NCBI RefSeq assembly: GCF_000717185.1
Contig: NZ_JNYE01000083.1
Span: forward strand, 1 to 34,799
Direction: 5' to 3'
Source: Kitasatospora phosalacinea
Lineage (GTDB): Bacteria > Actinomycetota > Actinomycetes > Streptomycetales > Streptomycetaceae
DNA length: 34,799 nucleotides
A program made the position numbers and the translations under genes. A model generated the notes under the pieces. That model saw nothing but the letters and a program-made list of their open reading frames with translations. It made no database searches and was not told the origin of the DNA. Shown here piece by piece: positions 1 through 7,185 of the stretch (position 1 is its first letter; each line of letters starts with the position of its first letter).

Positions 1-24
1 GGGTGGGGGCGGGGCGGGCGGGCA

Positions 25-70
25 AGGGGGGTGTTTCCCCTACCTGAGGTCAGGGAGTTTCCACCCCTGA
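25..70 (+). promoter_or_regulatory. Operator-like elements upstream of the ABC transporter operon
   Basis: Two related elements lie side by side. The first (28-47) reads GGGGTGTTTCCCCTACCTGA. The second (50-70) is a dyad, TCAGGG at 50-55 and CCCTGA at 65-70, separated by nine bases. The second matches 17 of 21 positions, when aligned by eye, to the element at 4455-4475 before the histidine kinase gene, and the first resembles the element at 11543-11562. They end 65 bases before the ATPase start codon. Sharing between promoters of one cluster suggests a common DNA-binding regulator, perhaps the response regulator encoded at 5818-6479, but that is inference. Bases 1-30 are G-rich, with five or more runs of three or more Gs. 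I see no gene in 1-134. Confidence 0.5.
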
Positions 71-134
71 CGCGGCGGGCGCCGCGCGGAATGCTCGTTA
101 GCAGCAGGAACTGCGCCCGACGAGATGAGGAACG

Positions 135-926
135 ATGAACCGAGCAGGCGCCCACGGCCGTCCGGTGGCGGGGGACGTACTCCGACTGGCCTCGGTCAGC
201 AAGGTCTATGACCAGACCGGCATCCCGGTCACCGCGCTGAAGAGCGTGAACCTCTCGCTGGCCCCCGGTACCTTCACCGCGATCATGGGTCCGTCGGGTT
301 CGGGCAAGAGCACCCTGCTGCACTGCGCGTCGGGGCTCGACCAGCCGAGCAGCGGCGAGGTGTACATCGCCGGGCAGCAGATGACCTTCGGCAACGAGAC
401 CGAGCTGACCAGGTTCCGCCGCGGCCGGATCGGCTTCGTCTTCCAGCAGTTCAACCTGCTGCCGTCGCTGACGGTCCGGCAGAACATCACCCTGCCGTCC
501 CGGTTGGAGGGCAAGCGGGTGGACCGGCAGCGGCTGGAGGCCGTGGTGGAGCGGGTCGACCTGATGCACCGGCTGGACCACCACCCGGCGCAGCTGTCCG
601 GCGGCGAGCAGCAGCGGGTGGCGATCGCCCGGGCGCTGGTCTCCAACCCGAAGATCATCTTCGCGGACGAGCCGACCGGTGCGCTCGACACCCACCGGGC
701 CGCCGAGGTGCTCGACCTGTTCGACCAGGCGGTGCGCGAATTCGGCCAGACCGTGATCATGGTGACCCACGACCCGATCGCCGCCTCGCACGCCGACCTG
801 GTGCTGTTCCTGGTCGACGGCCAGATCGTCGACGAGATGGCCCGCCCCAACCCGGCGACCGTCGCCGAGGAGATGGCCCGCCTGGGTGAGGAAGTCGCCC
901 GCCGCCACGCCCGATCGGAGTCCTGA
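135..926 (+). CDS. ABC transporter ATP-binding protein (MacB/LolD type)
   Basis: 263-residue cytoplasmic ATPase that would power the membrane protein encoded just downstream. Seen: Walker A GPSGSGKST at residues 52-60, a Q-loop in FVFQQFNLLPS near 101-111, signature LSGGEQQ at 154-160, Walker B IIFADEP at 174-180 followed by the D-loop TGALD, and the switch histidine in VTHD. Length and motif spelling fit the family that pairs with FtsX-like permeases (LolD, MacB, BceA) rather than importers. The ATG start follows a GAGG a few bases upstream. The permease starts three bases after the stop, so the two are surely co-transcribed. Position at the edge of a polyketide cluster and shared promoter elements with the two-component genes suggest export of, or resistance to, the product. 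The substrate cannot be read from the sequence. Confidence 0.93.
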   Translation: MNRAGAHGRPVAGDVLRLASVSKVYDQTGIPVTALKSVNLSLAPGTFTAIMGPSGSGKSTLLHCASGLDQPSSGEVYIAGQQMTFGNETELTRFRRGRIGFVFQQFNLLPSLTVRQNITLPSRLEGKRVDRQRLEAVVERVDLMHRLDHHPAQLSGGEQQRVAIARALVSNPKIIFADEPTGALDTHRAAEVLDLFDQAVREFGQTVIMVTHDPIAASHADLVLFLVDGQIVDEMARPNPATVAEEMARLGEEVARRHARSES

Positions 927-929
927 TCC

Positions 930-2294
930 ATGTTCCGCCTCGCCCTGAGCTCGCTGCGACTGCGCAAGGGCAGCTTCGCCGCGACCTTCCTGAACGTGTT
1001 CCTCGGCGCCACCATCCTGATGGCCTTCTCCTCGCTGTTCGACACCGGCATGGCCGACGGCGTCTCGTCCCAGGACAAGAAGACCCTGACCACCATGTGC
1101 TACGTGGTGGACGGCTGGGGCGTGCTGATCGTGGCCTTCGGCATCGCGGCCACCCTCAACCTGACGGTGCGCCAGCGCAGCAACGAGATCGCGCTGCTGA
1201 AGTCGGCGGGCGCGGTCCCGGGCCAGATCACCCGGATGATCATCGGTGAGACCGCGGTGGTCACCCTGCTGGCCGCCGTCCTGGCGGTGCCGGTCGGCTA
1301 CCTCGCGGGCAACGCCGTGGTGGAGACCCTGGTCTCCAACAACCAGGTGGCGAAGGGCACCGACTACGAGTTCGGCCTGATGGCGCTGAGCATGGGCCTG
1401 GGCGTGACCTTCCTGGCCGCGGCGATCGCCGCGTACGTCACCGGCCGCCGGGCCTCGACCGTCAGCACCCGCGAGGCGCTCGTCAGCAGCGTGGCGGGCA
1501 CCACCAAGATGACCAAGAAGCGGATCGGCTTCGGCATCTTCTTCCTGCTGCTGGGCACCGACGCGGCCGTGCTGGTCCCGACCGTGCTCAAGGACCGCGG
1601 CTACCTGACCATGTCGATCGCGGGCGAGGCCTGCATCCACGTCTCGATCGGCCTGGCGCTGCTCTCGCCGATCCTGCTGCGGGTGGCCAGCGCGCTGGTC
1701 GGCGGCGTGATCCGCGGCTTCGGCGGCACCCCCGCCTACCTGGCGCAGGCCAACATCCGGCAGCGCTCGGGCCGGATGGCGGGCGTCCTGATGCCGATCA
1801 TCCTGTTCGTCGGGATGGCCGCCGGGTCGCTGTACATGCAGGTCATCCAGAACGACGCGGTCTCCTCGGGCCGGCTGGTGCGCTCCCAGGACGACAAGAA
1901 CGTCGAGACCCTGAACTTCGTGATCGTCTCGACCATCGCGGTCTTCGCGGCGATCGTGCTGATCAACCTGGCGGTCACCGCGACGGTCTACCGCCGCCGC
2001 GAGTTCGGCCAGCAGCGGCTGATCGGCTCGACCCCCTCGCAGGTCGTCCGCACCGTCACCTTCGAGAGCGTGATCACGGTGGTCACCGGCCTGATCGCGG
2101 GCACCGTCGCGGCGCTGGCCTCGATCATCCCGTTCAGCCTCGCCACCGCGGACGAGGCGATCCCGGACGCGGGCCCGCAGATCTACGTCGCGGTGGTCGC
2201 GATCGTGGTGGTGCTGACCTTCGCGGCGAACATCGGCGCCACCCGCAAGACGCTGCGCGAGCCCCCGCTGGAGGCCCTGGCGGCGGCGGTCTGA
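930..2294 (+). CDS. FtsX-like ABC transporter permease
   Basis: 454-residue integral membrane protein, partner of the ATPase ending three bases upstream. About nine or ten hydrophobic segments are visible, for example near residues 10-30, 62-82, 106-126, 150-168, 198-216, 236-256, 284-304, 328-350, 378-400 and 412-432. They form two halves, each with the FtsX-type charged stretch (VRQRSNEIALLKSAGA in the first, YRRREFGQQRLIGSTPSQV in the second). There is no large extracytoplasmic domain as in MacB, so it resembles the short actinobacterial FtsX permeases. Likely role is outward movement of a lipophilic compound or defence against it; for a macrolactam cluster self-protection is plausible but not shown. 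Two hairpins follow the stop codon. Confidence 0.9.
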   Translation: MFRLALSSLRLRKGSFAATFLNVFLGATILMAFSSLFDTGMADGVSSQDKKTLTTMCYVVDGWGVLIVAFGIAATLNLTVRQRSNEIALLKSAGAVPGQITRMIIGETAVVTLLAAVLAVPVGYLAGNAVVETLVSNNQVAKGTDYEFGLMALSMGLGVTFLAAAIAAYVTGRRASTVSTREALVSSVAGTTKMTKKRIGFGIFFLLLGTDAAVLVPTVLKDRGYLTMSIAGEACIHVSIGLALLSPILLRVASALVGGVIRGFGGTPAYLAQANIRQRSGRMAGVLMPIILFVGMAAGSLYMQVIQNDAVSSGRLVRSQDDKNVETLNFVIVSTIAVFAAIVLINLAVTATVYRRREFGQQRLIGSTPSQVVRTVTFESVITVVTGLIAGTVAALASIIPFSLATADEAIPDAGPQIYVAVVAIVVVLTFAANIGATRKTLREPPLEALAAAV

Positions 2295-2301
2295 GCCCCG
2301 T

Positions 2302-2326
2302 CCGCGGGCTGAGCAGCAGCCCGCGG
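2302..2326 (+). terminator. Hairpin after the transporter operon
   Basis: Perfect 10-bp stem, CCGCGGGCTG (2302-2311) pairing with CAGCCCGCGG (2317-2326) around a five-base loop, eight bases after the permease stop. It has no T-tract, as is common for terminators in high-GC actinomycetes. Confidence 0.6.
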
Positions 2327-2345
2327 GCGCGGCGGGACGCAGGGC

Positions 2346-2390
2346 GGGGAGGGGCCCCGGGAAGCCACACGCTTCCCGGGGCCCCTCCCC
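2346..2390. terminator. Long perfect hairpin between convergent genes
   Basis: The arms 2346-2364 and 2372-2390 are exact reverse complements (19 bp) around the loop CCACACG. The element sits between the convergent permease gene and the adenylation gene that ends at 2447, so it probably stops transcription from both sides. The rest of 2295-2446 is GC-rich spacer with no gene. Confidence 0.75.
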
Positions 2391-2446
2391 GTCGTGGTGC
2401 CGCGGGCGCCGCCGTCACCGGCGCCCGCGCGCGGCGGCCGGCGTCG

Positions 2447-3994
2447 TCACAGCCCCTGGAGTTCGGCGGCCCGGGCGGTGAGCGCGCCCCGGTCGACCTT
2501 CCGGTTGGGCGACAGCGGGAACTCCTCGACCTGGAGGAAGCGCCGCGGGATCGCCCCGGCCGGGACGAGTTCGCGCAGGCCCCGCACCAGGTCGACCGCG
2601 GGCACCGCCGCGCCGGTGCAGTACGCCACCAGCACCGTCCCGGCGGGGGTCGGGGCGCCGACCACCACCGCGTCGCGCACCCCGAGGGCGCGCAGCGCGT
2701 GCTCGACCTCGGCGGGCTCGATCCGCCAGCCCTGCACCTGGATCTGCGAGTCCAGCCGCCCCAGGTACGCCAGGTCGGTGCCGTCCGGGCCGATCCGGCG
2801 GGCCCGGTCGCCGGTGCGGTAGTAGGTCAGCCCGCCGCGCTCCAGGAAGCGGCCGTCACCGTCGCCCGGGTCCAGGTAGCCGGGGGTCAACTGCGGCCCG
2901 GCGATGCAGAGTTCGCCGACCTCCTCGGCGGGCTGCCCGTCCGGGTCGAGCAGCAGCACCTCGTGCCCGGCGTGGACGGCGCCGATCGGCACCACGCCGT
3001 TGACCGCGACCGCGGGCGTGCCGGTGTCGGACCAGCGGTAGGCGGCGATGGTGACGGTCAGCTCGGTCGGGCCGTACAGGTTCTCGACGGTGGCCGCGGG
3101 CGCCGCCGCCCGCCAGTCCACGACGTCCCGGCAGGTCAGCGCCTCCCCCGCGAAGAAGCTCCAGCGCAGCCCGGGCAGCGCGCCCGGGGCCAGACCGCCG
3201 GTGCGGCGGACCAGGGCGATCGCGCTCGGGGTGGAGAACCAGACGGTCACGCCGTGCGCGGCCAGGAACTCCGGCAGCGCCCGGAACGCCTGCGGCGGCA
3301 GGGTGAGGAATTCGGCGCCCGCGCCCCAGGCGCAGAACAGGTCGAACACCGAGCAGTCGAAGTTCAGGTCGAATACCTGGGAGAACACGTCGGCGGGGCC
3401 GAAGTCGTAGCGCGCGTCCAGCAGCGAGAAGTAATGCGCGAATGCGCCGTGGGTGAGCCGGACGCCTTTCGGGCGGCCGGTCGAACCGGAGGTGAACAGC
3501 ACGTACGCCAGGTCGTCCGGGGCGGTCGGCCGGGGCGCGGCCAGCGCCGCCGCCGGGTCGGTCTTCAGCGTGGCGTACGGCAGTTCGTCGGCCTGCACGG
3601 CGCCCTCGGGGCCGACCAGCAGCACCGCCCGGCCCCCGCGGACCTCCGCCAGCGCGGGCAGCGCCTCCCGGTCGGCGACCAGCACCTGCACGCCCGCGGC
3701 GTCCGCCATCTGCGCCAGCCGGGCGGCCGGGAAGTCCGGGCGCAGCGGCACCACGGCGGCCCCGGCGAACAGTGCGGCGAGGATCGCGGTGTACGCCTCG
3801 GGACCCTTGCGGGCCAGCACGCCGACGGTGCGGGCCCGCTCGGCGACCAGGGTGCCGGCCCACAGCAGGGCCCGCTCGTGCAGCTGCCGGTAGGTCAGCA
3901 CGGTGTCGCCGTGGCGCACCGCCACCCCGTCCGGGGCGGCGGCCAGGCCGCGCAGGAACCGCAGCGGAAGGGTGTTCTCGGTGGGGAATTCCAT
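2447..3994 (-). CDS. vinM: Stand-alone amino acid adenylation enzyme (VinM type)
   Basis: 515-residue ANL-superfamily enzyme that would activate an amino acid with ATP. Seen: A3 loop VLFTSGSTGRPKGV near residues 165-178, A4 region FDLNFDCSVFDLF near 208-220, A5 NLYGPTELT, A7 YRTGDRARRIGPDG, A8 region GRLDSQIQVQGWRIEPAEVE, and A10 LSPNRKVDRG with the catalytic lysine. There is no condensation or carrier domain. In vicenistatin biosynthesis VinM activates L-alanine and attaches it to the amine of the beta-aminoacyl unit on the carrier protein VinL, masking it during chain growth. The same job is inferred here because the carrier protein gene is the divergent neighbour and the other partners lie downstream. 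The start has GGAGG four bases before the ATG. Which amino acid it uses is not certain from sequence. Confidence 0.85.
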   Translation of the reverse strand: MEFPTENTLPLRFLRGLAAAPDGVAVRHGDTVLTYRQLHERALLWAGTLVAERARTVGVLARKGPEAYTAILAALFAGAAVVPLRPDFPAARLAQMADAAGVQVLVADREALPALAEVRGGRAVLLVGPEGAVQADELPYATLKTDPAAALAAPRPTAPDDLAYVLFTSGSTGRPKGVRLTHGAFAHYFSLLDARYDFGPADVFSQVFDLNFDCSVFDLFCAWGAGAEFLTLPPQAFRALPEFLAAHGVTVWFSTPSAIALVRRTGGLAPGALPGLRWSFFAGEALTCRDVVDWRAAAPAATVENLYGPTELTVTIAAYRWSDTGTPAVAVNGVVPIGAVHAGHEVLLLDPDGQPAEEVGELCIAGPQLTPGYLDPGDGDGRFLERGGLTYYRTGDRARRIGPDGTDLAYLGRLDSQIQVQGWRIEPAEVEHALRALGVRDAVVVGAPTPAGTVLVAYCTGAAVPAVDLVRGLRELVPAGAIPRRFLQVEEFPLSPNRKVDRGALTARAAELQGL

Positions 3995-4072
3995 GTCGCC
4001 TCCGGTGGTCGGGAATGAAATAGGGGTTCTTGCTCATCGACCCGAAGTGGCGCCGTCGGTAAGGTCGCCGAC
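3995..4072. promoter_or_regulatory. Divergent intergenic region between adenylation and ACP genes
   Basis: The 78 bases between two divergent starts hold the ribosome-binding site of the leftward gene (complement of 4000-4004) and presumably the ACP promoter. A loose AGGGGTTCTTG stretch near 4023 resembles the AGGGG cores of the other cluster promoters. I see no clear -35/-10 pair. Confidence 0.35.
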
Positions 4073-4318
4073 ATGTGGGATGAGAGATTCGAAGAATCCG
4101 TGCGCCGTTTTCTGCCGTACCTGCCCGCCGACGAGGAACTCGTCGCCGACGCCCCGTTGCGGGATTTCGGCCTCGACTCGCTGGCGACGGTCGACCTGCT
4201 TTCCGTGTTGGAGGACGCCTACGAGGTCAGGTTCCAGGACGAGGCCCTGTCACTGGCGACGTTCGAGACGCCCGAGACGCTGTGGAAGACCCTGTCCCGG
4301 ATCCGGGCGGAGGCCTAG
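4073..4318 (+). CDS. vinL: Stand-alone acyl carrier protein (VinL type)
   Basis: 81-residue carrier protein with phosphopantetheine site LRDFGLDSLATVDLL; Ser36 is the attachment residue. Length and acidity fit a discrete ACP. In vicenistatin-type pathways VinL carries 3-methylaspartate, then 3-aminoisobutyrate after decarboxylation, then the aminoacylated dipeptide before transfer to the PKS. The same sequence of events is inferred here. It is divergent from the VinM-type gene and followed by 219 bases before the next ORF. A promoter-like block immediately downstream (4343-4389) faces back over this gene and could produce antisense RNA. The start site is weak (GGTAAGG about eight bases upstream), but no other in-frame start fits the family better. 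Confidence 0.88.
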   Translation: MWDERFEESVRRFLPYLPADEELVADAPLRDFGLDSLATVDLLSVLEDAYEVRFQDEALSLATFETPETLWKTLSRIRAEA

Positions 4319-4342
4319 GCCCCGCTCCGCACCGACCCTCCG

Positions 4343-4389
4343 CCCCCATGTCTAGCGACTCGCCGGTGGCCGGGCCAGCCCCTTAGGGG
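4343..4389 (-). promoter_or_regulatory. Leftward promoter-like block shared with the VinJ-type gene promoter
   Basis: Read on the minus strand this holds CCCCTAAGGGGCTGG (complement of 4375-4389), 19 bases, then CTAGACATGGGGG (complement of 4343-4355). The same 15-mer and 13-mer occur on the plus strand at 9452-9466 and 9487-9499, 20 bases apart, before the VinJ-type gene. A palindromic operator at the -35 position and a TAGACAT-like -10 are plausible. A transcript from here would run antisense through the ACP gene into the VinM-type gene. Function is inferred. Confidence 0.5.
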
Positions 4390-4454
4390 CACCCCAGAGG
4401 ACGGGGCGGCCCGGCCGCCGGGGGGCCGCGGGGGTCGGGGGGCCGGTGCGCGAT

Positions 4455-4475
4455 CGGGGTGTTTACTCCCCTGAC
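4455..4475 (+). promoter_or_regulatory. Operator-like element upstream of the two-component operon
   Basis: Contains GGGGTGTTTACTCCCCTGA, nearly the same as 50-70 before the transporter operon (17 of 21 positions) and related to 11543-11562. It lies 62 bases before the leader ORF. If the response regulator made by this operon binds it, the operon would be autoregulated; this is inference. The rest of 4319-4537 is GC-rich, holding the leftward block at 4343-4389 and G-rich runs at 4402-4445. Confidence 0.5.
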
Positions 4476-4537
4476 AAGCGATCACCGGGGCGGGAAGACT
4501 GGGCTCCGTGGACAGGCACGAGCACGAGGAGACCACA

Positions 4538-4600
4538 GTGACCCGAGTACGCGCGGCCGGCGGGCGACCCGCCGCCCAGGCCCCGGCGGGGCAGTCGTGA
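4538..4600 (+). CDS. 20-residue leader ORF coupled to the histidine kinase gene
   Basis: A GTG at 4538 preceded by GAGGAG (4526-4531, six bases away) opens a 20-codon frame, MTRVRAAGGRPAAQAPAGQS. Its TGA overlaps the GTG start of the kinase as GTGA. The kinase start itself has no good ribosome-binding site, so translation is probably coupled through this short frame. The peptide is basic and Ala/Gly-rich, with no recognised function; it may serve only to deliver ribosomes. Alternatively the kinase starts elsewhere and this frame is chance, but the strong ribosome-binding site and exact overlap argue for use. Confidence 0.5.
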   Translation: MTRVRAAGGRPAAQAPAGQS

Positions 4601-5844
4601 ACGGCTCCCGGACCGGGCGCCGGGTCGCCCGGATGCTGACGGCCTGCGGCCGCGGGCTGGTGCAGGCGCTGGCCTCGCAGTTCGCCGGGGTGCCGCTGCT
4701 GGTCGGCTCGCTGCTGTCGGTCGTCTTCCTGCCGCTGGGCCTGGGCGTCCTGACCACGCCCCTGCTGCTGAAGGGCGCGCGGGCGTTCGCCGACACCGAG
4801 CGGCGCTGGGCCCGCGAGTGGTCCGGGGTGCCGATCGCCTCCCCGTACCGGCCGCTGCCGCGCACCGAGCCGGGCCTGATCGGCCGGATCGAACTGTGCC
4901 GGGAGCTGCTGAAGGACCCGGCGACCTGGCGCGACCTGCTGTGGCTGCTGGTGAACGTGCCGGTGGGCGCGCTGCTCGGGGTGCTGCCCGCGGCGCTGCT
5001 GGTCAACGGGCTGGGCGGCCTGCTGGTGGCGCCGTTCCTGGTGGCGTTCACCAGCGCCCACCACCTGTACTGGACGCTGAACATCCCGCTGGGCGCACTC
5101 TGCCTGGCCGTCGCGGTGTTCGGCGCCCCGCTGTTCGTCAAGGCGCACGCGCTGTTCTGCTCGGTGCTGCTCTCCCCCGGCCGCGGCCAACTGACCGCCC
5201 GGGTCGACTCGCTGACCGACTCGCGCTCCCAGGTGGTGGACGCCTCGGCGGCCGAGCTGCGCCGGATCGAGCGCGACCTGCACGACGGCGCGCAGGCCCG
5301 GCTGGTCGCCCTCGGCATGAACATCGGCCTGGCCGAGCAGCTGATCAAGCACGACCCGGAGGCCGCCTCGCAGCTGATGGTGGAGGCCCGCGAGCACAGC
5401 GGCCAGGCCCTGTCCGACCTGCGCGACCTGGTGCGCGGCATCCACCCGCCGGTGCTGGCCGAACGCGGCCTGGACGGGGCGGTGCGGGCGCTGGCCCTGA
5501 CGATGCCGTTCCCGGTGGACGTGCGGATCGAACTGCCGGGCCGCCCGGAGGCCCCGGTGGAGTCCGCGGTGTACTTCGCGGTCGCCGAGGCCCTCACCAA
5601 CGCCGCCAAGCACAGCGGGGCGGGCCGCGCCTGGGCGCAGCTGAGCCACGAGGACGGCCGACTGGTCGCCATCGTCGGCGACGACGGCATGGGCGGCGCC
5701 TCGGCCTCGCCCGGCGGCGGACTGGCGGGGGTGGAGCGTCGACTGGCAGCCTTCGACGGAGTGCTCGTCGTCACGAGCCCCGCCGGGGGACCGACCATCA
5801 TCACCATGGAGCTGCCATGCGCGTTGTCATCGCCGAGGACCTGA
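4597..5844 (+). CDS. Sensor histidine kinase (NarL-type, HisKA_3)
   Basis: 415-residue membrane kinase from the GTG at 4597. The N-terminal half is hydrophobic (segments near residues 18-45, 105-130, 130-148 and 165-185), like the 'putative sensor' domain of actinobacterial kinases. Dimerisation and phosphoacceptor box RRIERDLHDGAQARLVAL follows, with the His at about residue 229. The ATP-binding part has EALTNAAKHSGAG (N box) and a glycine-rich GDDGMGG...GGGLAGVERR segment. It would phosphorylate the response regulator whose gene overlaps by 27 bases. The signal is unknown. The reading frame stays open upstream to 4459, but the leader ORF and its overlap favour this start. Location within the cluster and shared promoter elements suggest control of transporter and biosynthetic genes. 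Confidence 0.9.
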   Translation: MNGSRTGRRVARMLTACGRGLVQALASQFAGVPLLVGSLLSVVFLPLGLGVLTTPLLLKGARAFADTERRWAREWSGVPIASPYRPLPRTEPGLIGRIELCRELLKDPATWRDLLWLLVNVPVGALLGVLPAALLVNGLGGLLVAPFLVAFTSAHHLYWTLNIPLGALCLAVAVFGAPLFVKAHALFCSVLLSPGRGQLTARVDSLTDSRSQVVDASAAELRRIERDLHDGAQARLVALGMNIGLAEQLIKHDPEAASQLMVEAREHSGQALSDLRDLVRGIHPPVLAERGLDGAVRALALTMPFPVDVRIELPGRPEAPVESAVYFAVAEALTNAAKHSGAGRAWAQLSHEDGRLVAIVGDDGMGGASASPGGGLAGVERRLAAFDGVLVVTSPAGGPTIITMELPCALSSPRT

Positions 5845-6479
5845 CCCTGCTGCGGGACGGGTTGATCCGGCTCCTGACCGCCTACGGCCTGGAGGTGGTC
5901 GAGGCGGTCGACAACGGCCCGTCGCTGGTCCAGGCGCTGGCCGTGCACAAGCCCGACGTCGCGGTGGTGGACGTCCGACTGCCCCCCACCCACACCGACG
6001 AGGGCCTGCGCGCGGCGCTCGACGCCCGCCGCCACACCCCGGACCTGCCGGTGCTGGTGCTGTCCCAGCACGTCGAGCAGCTGTACGCGAAGGAACTCCT
6101 GGCGGCCAGCGGCGGCGGCCTCGGCTACCTGCTCAAGGACCGGGTCTCCGACGTGACCCGGTTCGTCGACGCGGTGCGCACCGTCGCCGCCGGCGGCACC
6201 GTGCTGGACCCGGTGGTGGTCAGCCAACTGCTCTCGCGCCACTCGAAGAACAAGACCCTGCAGAACCTGACCCCGCGCGAGCAGGAGGTCCTCGGCCTGA
6301 TGGCCGAGGGCCGGACCAACGCGGGCATCGGCGGCCGCCTGACCATCACCGAGAAGGCCGTCTGCAAGCACATCAACAACATCTTCAGCAAGCTCGACCT
6401 GCTCCCCCACGACGACGACAACCGCCGGGTGCTGGCCGTCCTGGCCTACCTCAACGAGACCGACCCGTCCTCCTCCTGA
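5818..6479 (+). CDS. LuxR/NarL-family response regulator
   Basis: 220-residue regulator. The receiver domain has acidic residues at the start (AED at 6-8), the phosphoacceptor Asp52 in VVDVRLPP, a conserved Ser in LVLSQH, and the lysine in YLLKDR. A LuxR helix-turn-helix follows near 155-215 (LTPREQEVLGLMAEGRTNAGIGGRLTITEKAV). In the recognition segment KAVCKHINNIF, Cys replaces the common Glu/Arg. The start overlaps the kinase gene by 27 bases, so the pair forms one two-component system. It is the only obvious pathway-linked DNA-binding protein in the window and is thus the leading candidate to bind the repeated promoter elements at 25-70, 4455-4475 and 11531-11562. A hairpin follows the stop. 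Confidence 0.92.
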
Positions 6480-6485
6480 ACACCT

Positions 6486-6519
6486 CCCGCCCAGCGCCCT
6501 CCGGGGGGCGCTGGGCGGG
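6486..6519. terminator. Hairpin between convergent genes
   Basis: Perfect 14-bp stem, CCCGCCCAGCGCCC (6486-6499) with GGGCGCTGGGCGGG (6506-6519), loop TCCGGG. It lies between the response regulator stop and the convergent small gene ending at 6526, so it likely terminates both. Confidence 0.75.
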
Positions 6520-6525
6520 GAGCGG

Positions 6526-6840
6526 CTACGGCTGCGGGCCCAGCTGCGGGCCGCTGATGTGCAGCAAGGCCACCGGCGTCGCCCCCTGACAACCCTCGAC
6601 GTGGAACGCGGCACCGAGGAGCCTGCCGGTCGCCCGCCGGGTGCTGGCGACGACCGCCGACGCACCGGCCAGGAGACGCTGAACCACCTCGCCCTCGGCG
6701 TCGTGGTCCGTGACGGCACTGAGGTCCATCCGCAGGAAACAGCAGCCGCCACCGCAGCCGAGCTGCCGTATCCGCACCTCCACACCCAGCGCGGCGACGA
6801 TCATCTCGGCGTAGCCGAAGACCTCGTCACCCGTTGGCAT
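6526..6840 (-). CDS. Hypothetical protein, 104 residues, with a Cys-rich patch
   Basis: Not recognised. From the ATG at 6840 the protein begins MPTGDEVFGYAEMIVAALG and carries GCGGGCCFLRMD near residues 29-40, followed by an alternating hydrophobic/charged stretch that looks like a folded small domain. Its start overlaps the end of the preceding minus-strand gene by 14 bases, so it is probably translated as the last gene of the small operon behind the XRE regulator. A GTG at 6864 would add eight residues, but neither start has a good ribosome-binding site. Nothing links it to polyketide synthesis. Confidence 0.55.
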   Translation of the reverse strand: MPTGDEVFGYAEMIVAALGVEVRIRQLGCGGGCCFLRMDLSAVTDHDAEGEVVQRLLAGASAVVASTRRATGRLLGAAFHVEGCQGATPVALLHISGPQLGPQP

Positions 6841-7012
6841 CGACCGGCCCGCGGTTCCGGGCACGACGCGGCGGCACCGGGCACTTCCGGTGGTCCCGGA
6901 TCGCCTCGGCGTACGAGTTGATCGTCCCGGCGTACACCCCGCGGCCGTACCCGCCGCACCGCAGGCAGTACCCGAGCGTCGCCCCCGCCGGGGCCTGCTG
7001 CCGGGCGGTCAT
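6827..7012 (-). CDS. Hypothetical small Cys-containing protein, 61 residues
   Basis: Begins MTARQQAPAGATLGYCLRCGG; contains CLRC and a further Cys in HRKCPVPPRR, which resembles a small zinc ribbon (three cysteines and a histidine). The ATG at 7012 overlaps the stop of the gene upstream as ATGA, a classic coupling, and its own end overlaps the next gene by 14 bases. Family not recognised. Its frame is the only one of this stretch with strongly biased third positions together with the overlap structure. Confidence 0.55.
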   Translation of the reverse strand: MTARQQAPAGATLGYCLRCGGYGRGVYAGTINSYAEAIRDHRKCPVPPRRARNRGPVDANG

Positions 7013-7185
7013 GCCGACCGCCGAGCGGCCATCGCGGCCGTGACCCTGCTGAGGTAGGCGTCCCAGCAGTCGGGGGCCCCCGGGTCGGCGGTGCGGCCGG
7101 TGCCGGAGACGCAGCGGGAGCACCGGCCGCATGCCTCGTGCCTCTCGGTGCACCCCGGAGCCGCGGGTCGGCTGCTACCGGTCAC
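7009..7185 (-). CDS. Hypothetical small Cys-rich protein
   Basis: The convincing part reads CTERHEACGRCSRCVSG...DPGAPDCWDAYLSRVTAAMA, with a CxxCxxC pattern suggesting metal binding. From a GTG at 7185 it is 58 residues and overlaps the previous small frame by 11 bases. The same frame extends to an ATG at 7326 that has a good AGGAG ribosome-binding site, giving 105 residues, but the added part has poor third-position bias and competes with the frame at 7175-7357. The true start is uncertain. It is followed by the 61-residue gene with a four-base ATGA overlap. Confidence 0.45.
   Translation of the reverse strand: MTGSSRPAAPGCTERHEACGRCSRCVSGTGRTADPGAPDCWDAYLSRVTAAMAARRSA

Noticed and set aside
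2699..4018. Open frame on the plus strand opposite the VinM-type gene
   Set aside because: No recognisable domains; the minus-strand frame has a complete set of adenylation motifs and a good ribosome-binding site.
4459..4596. Longer N-terminus for the histidine kinase
   Set aside because: The extra 46 residues are Arg/Gly-rich and overlap the operator element; the leader ORF overlap marks the likelier start.
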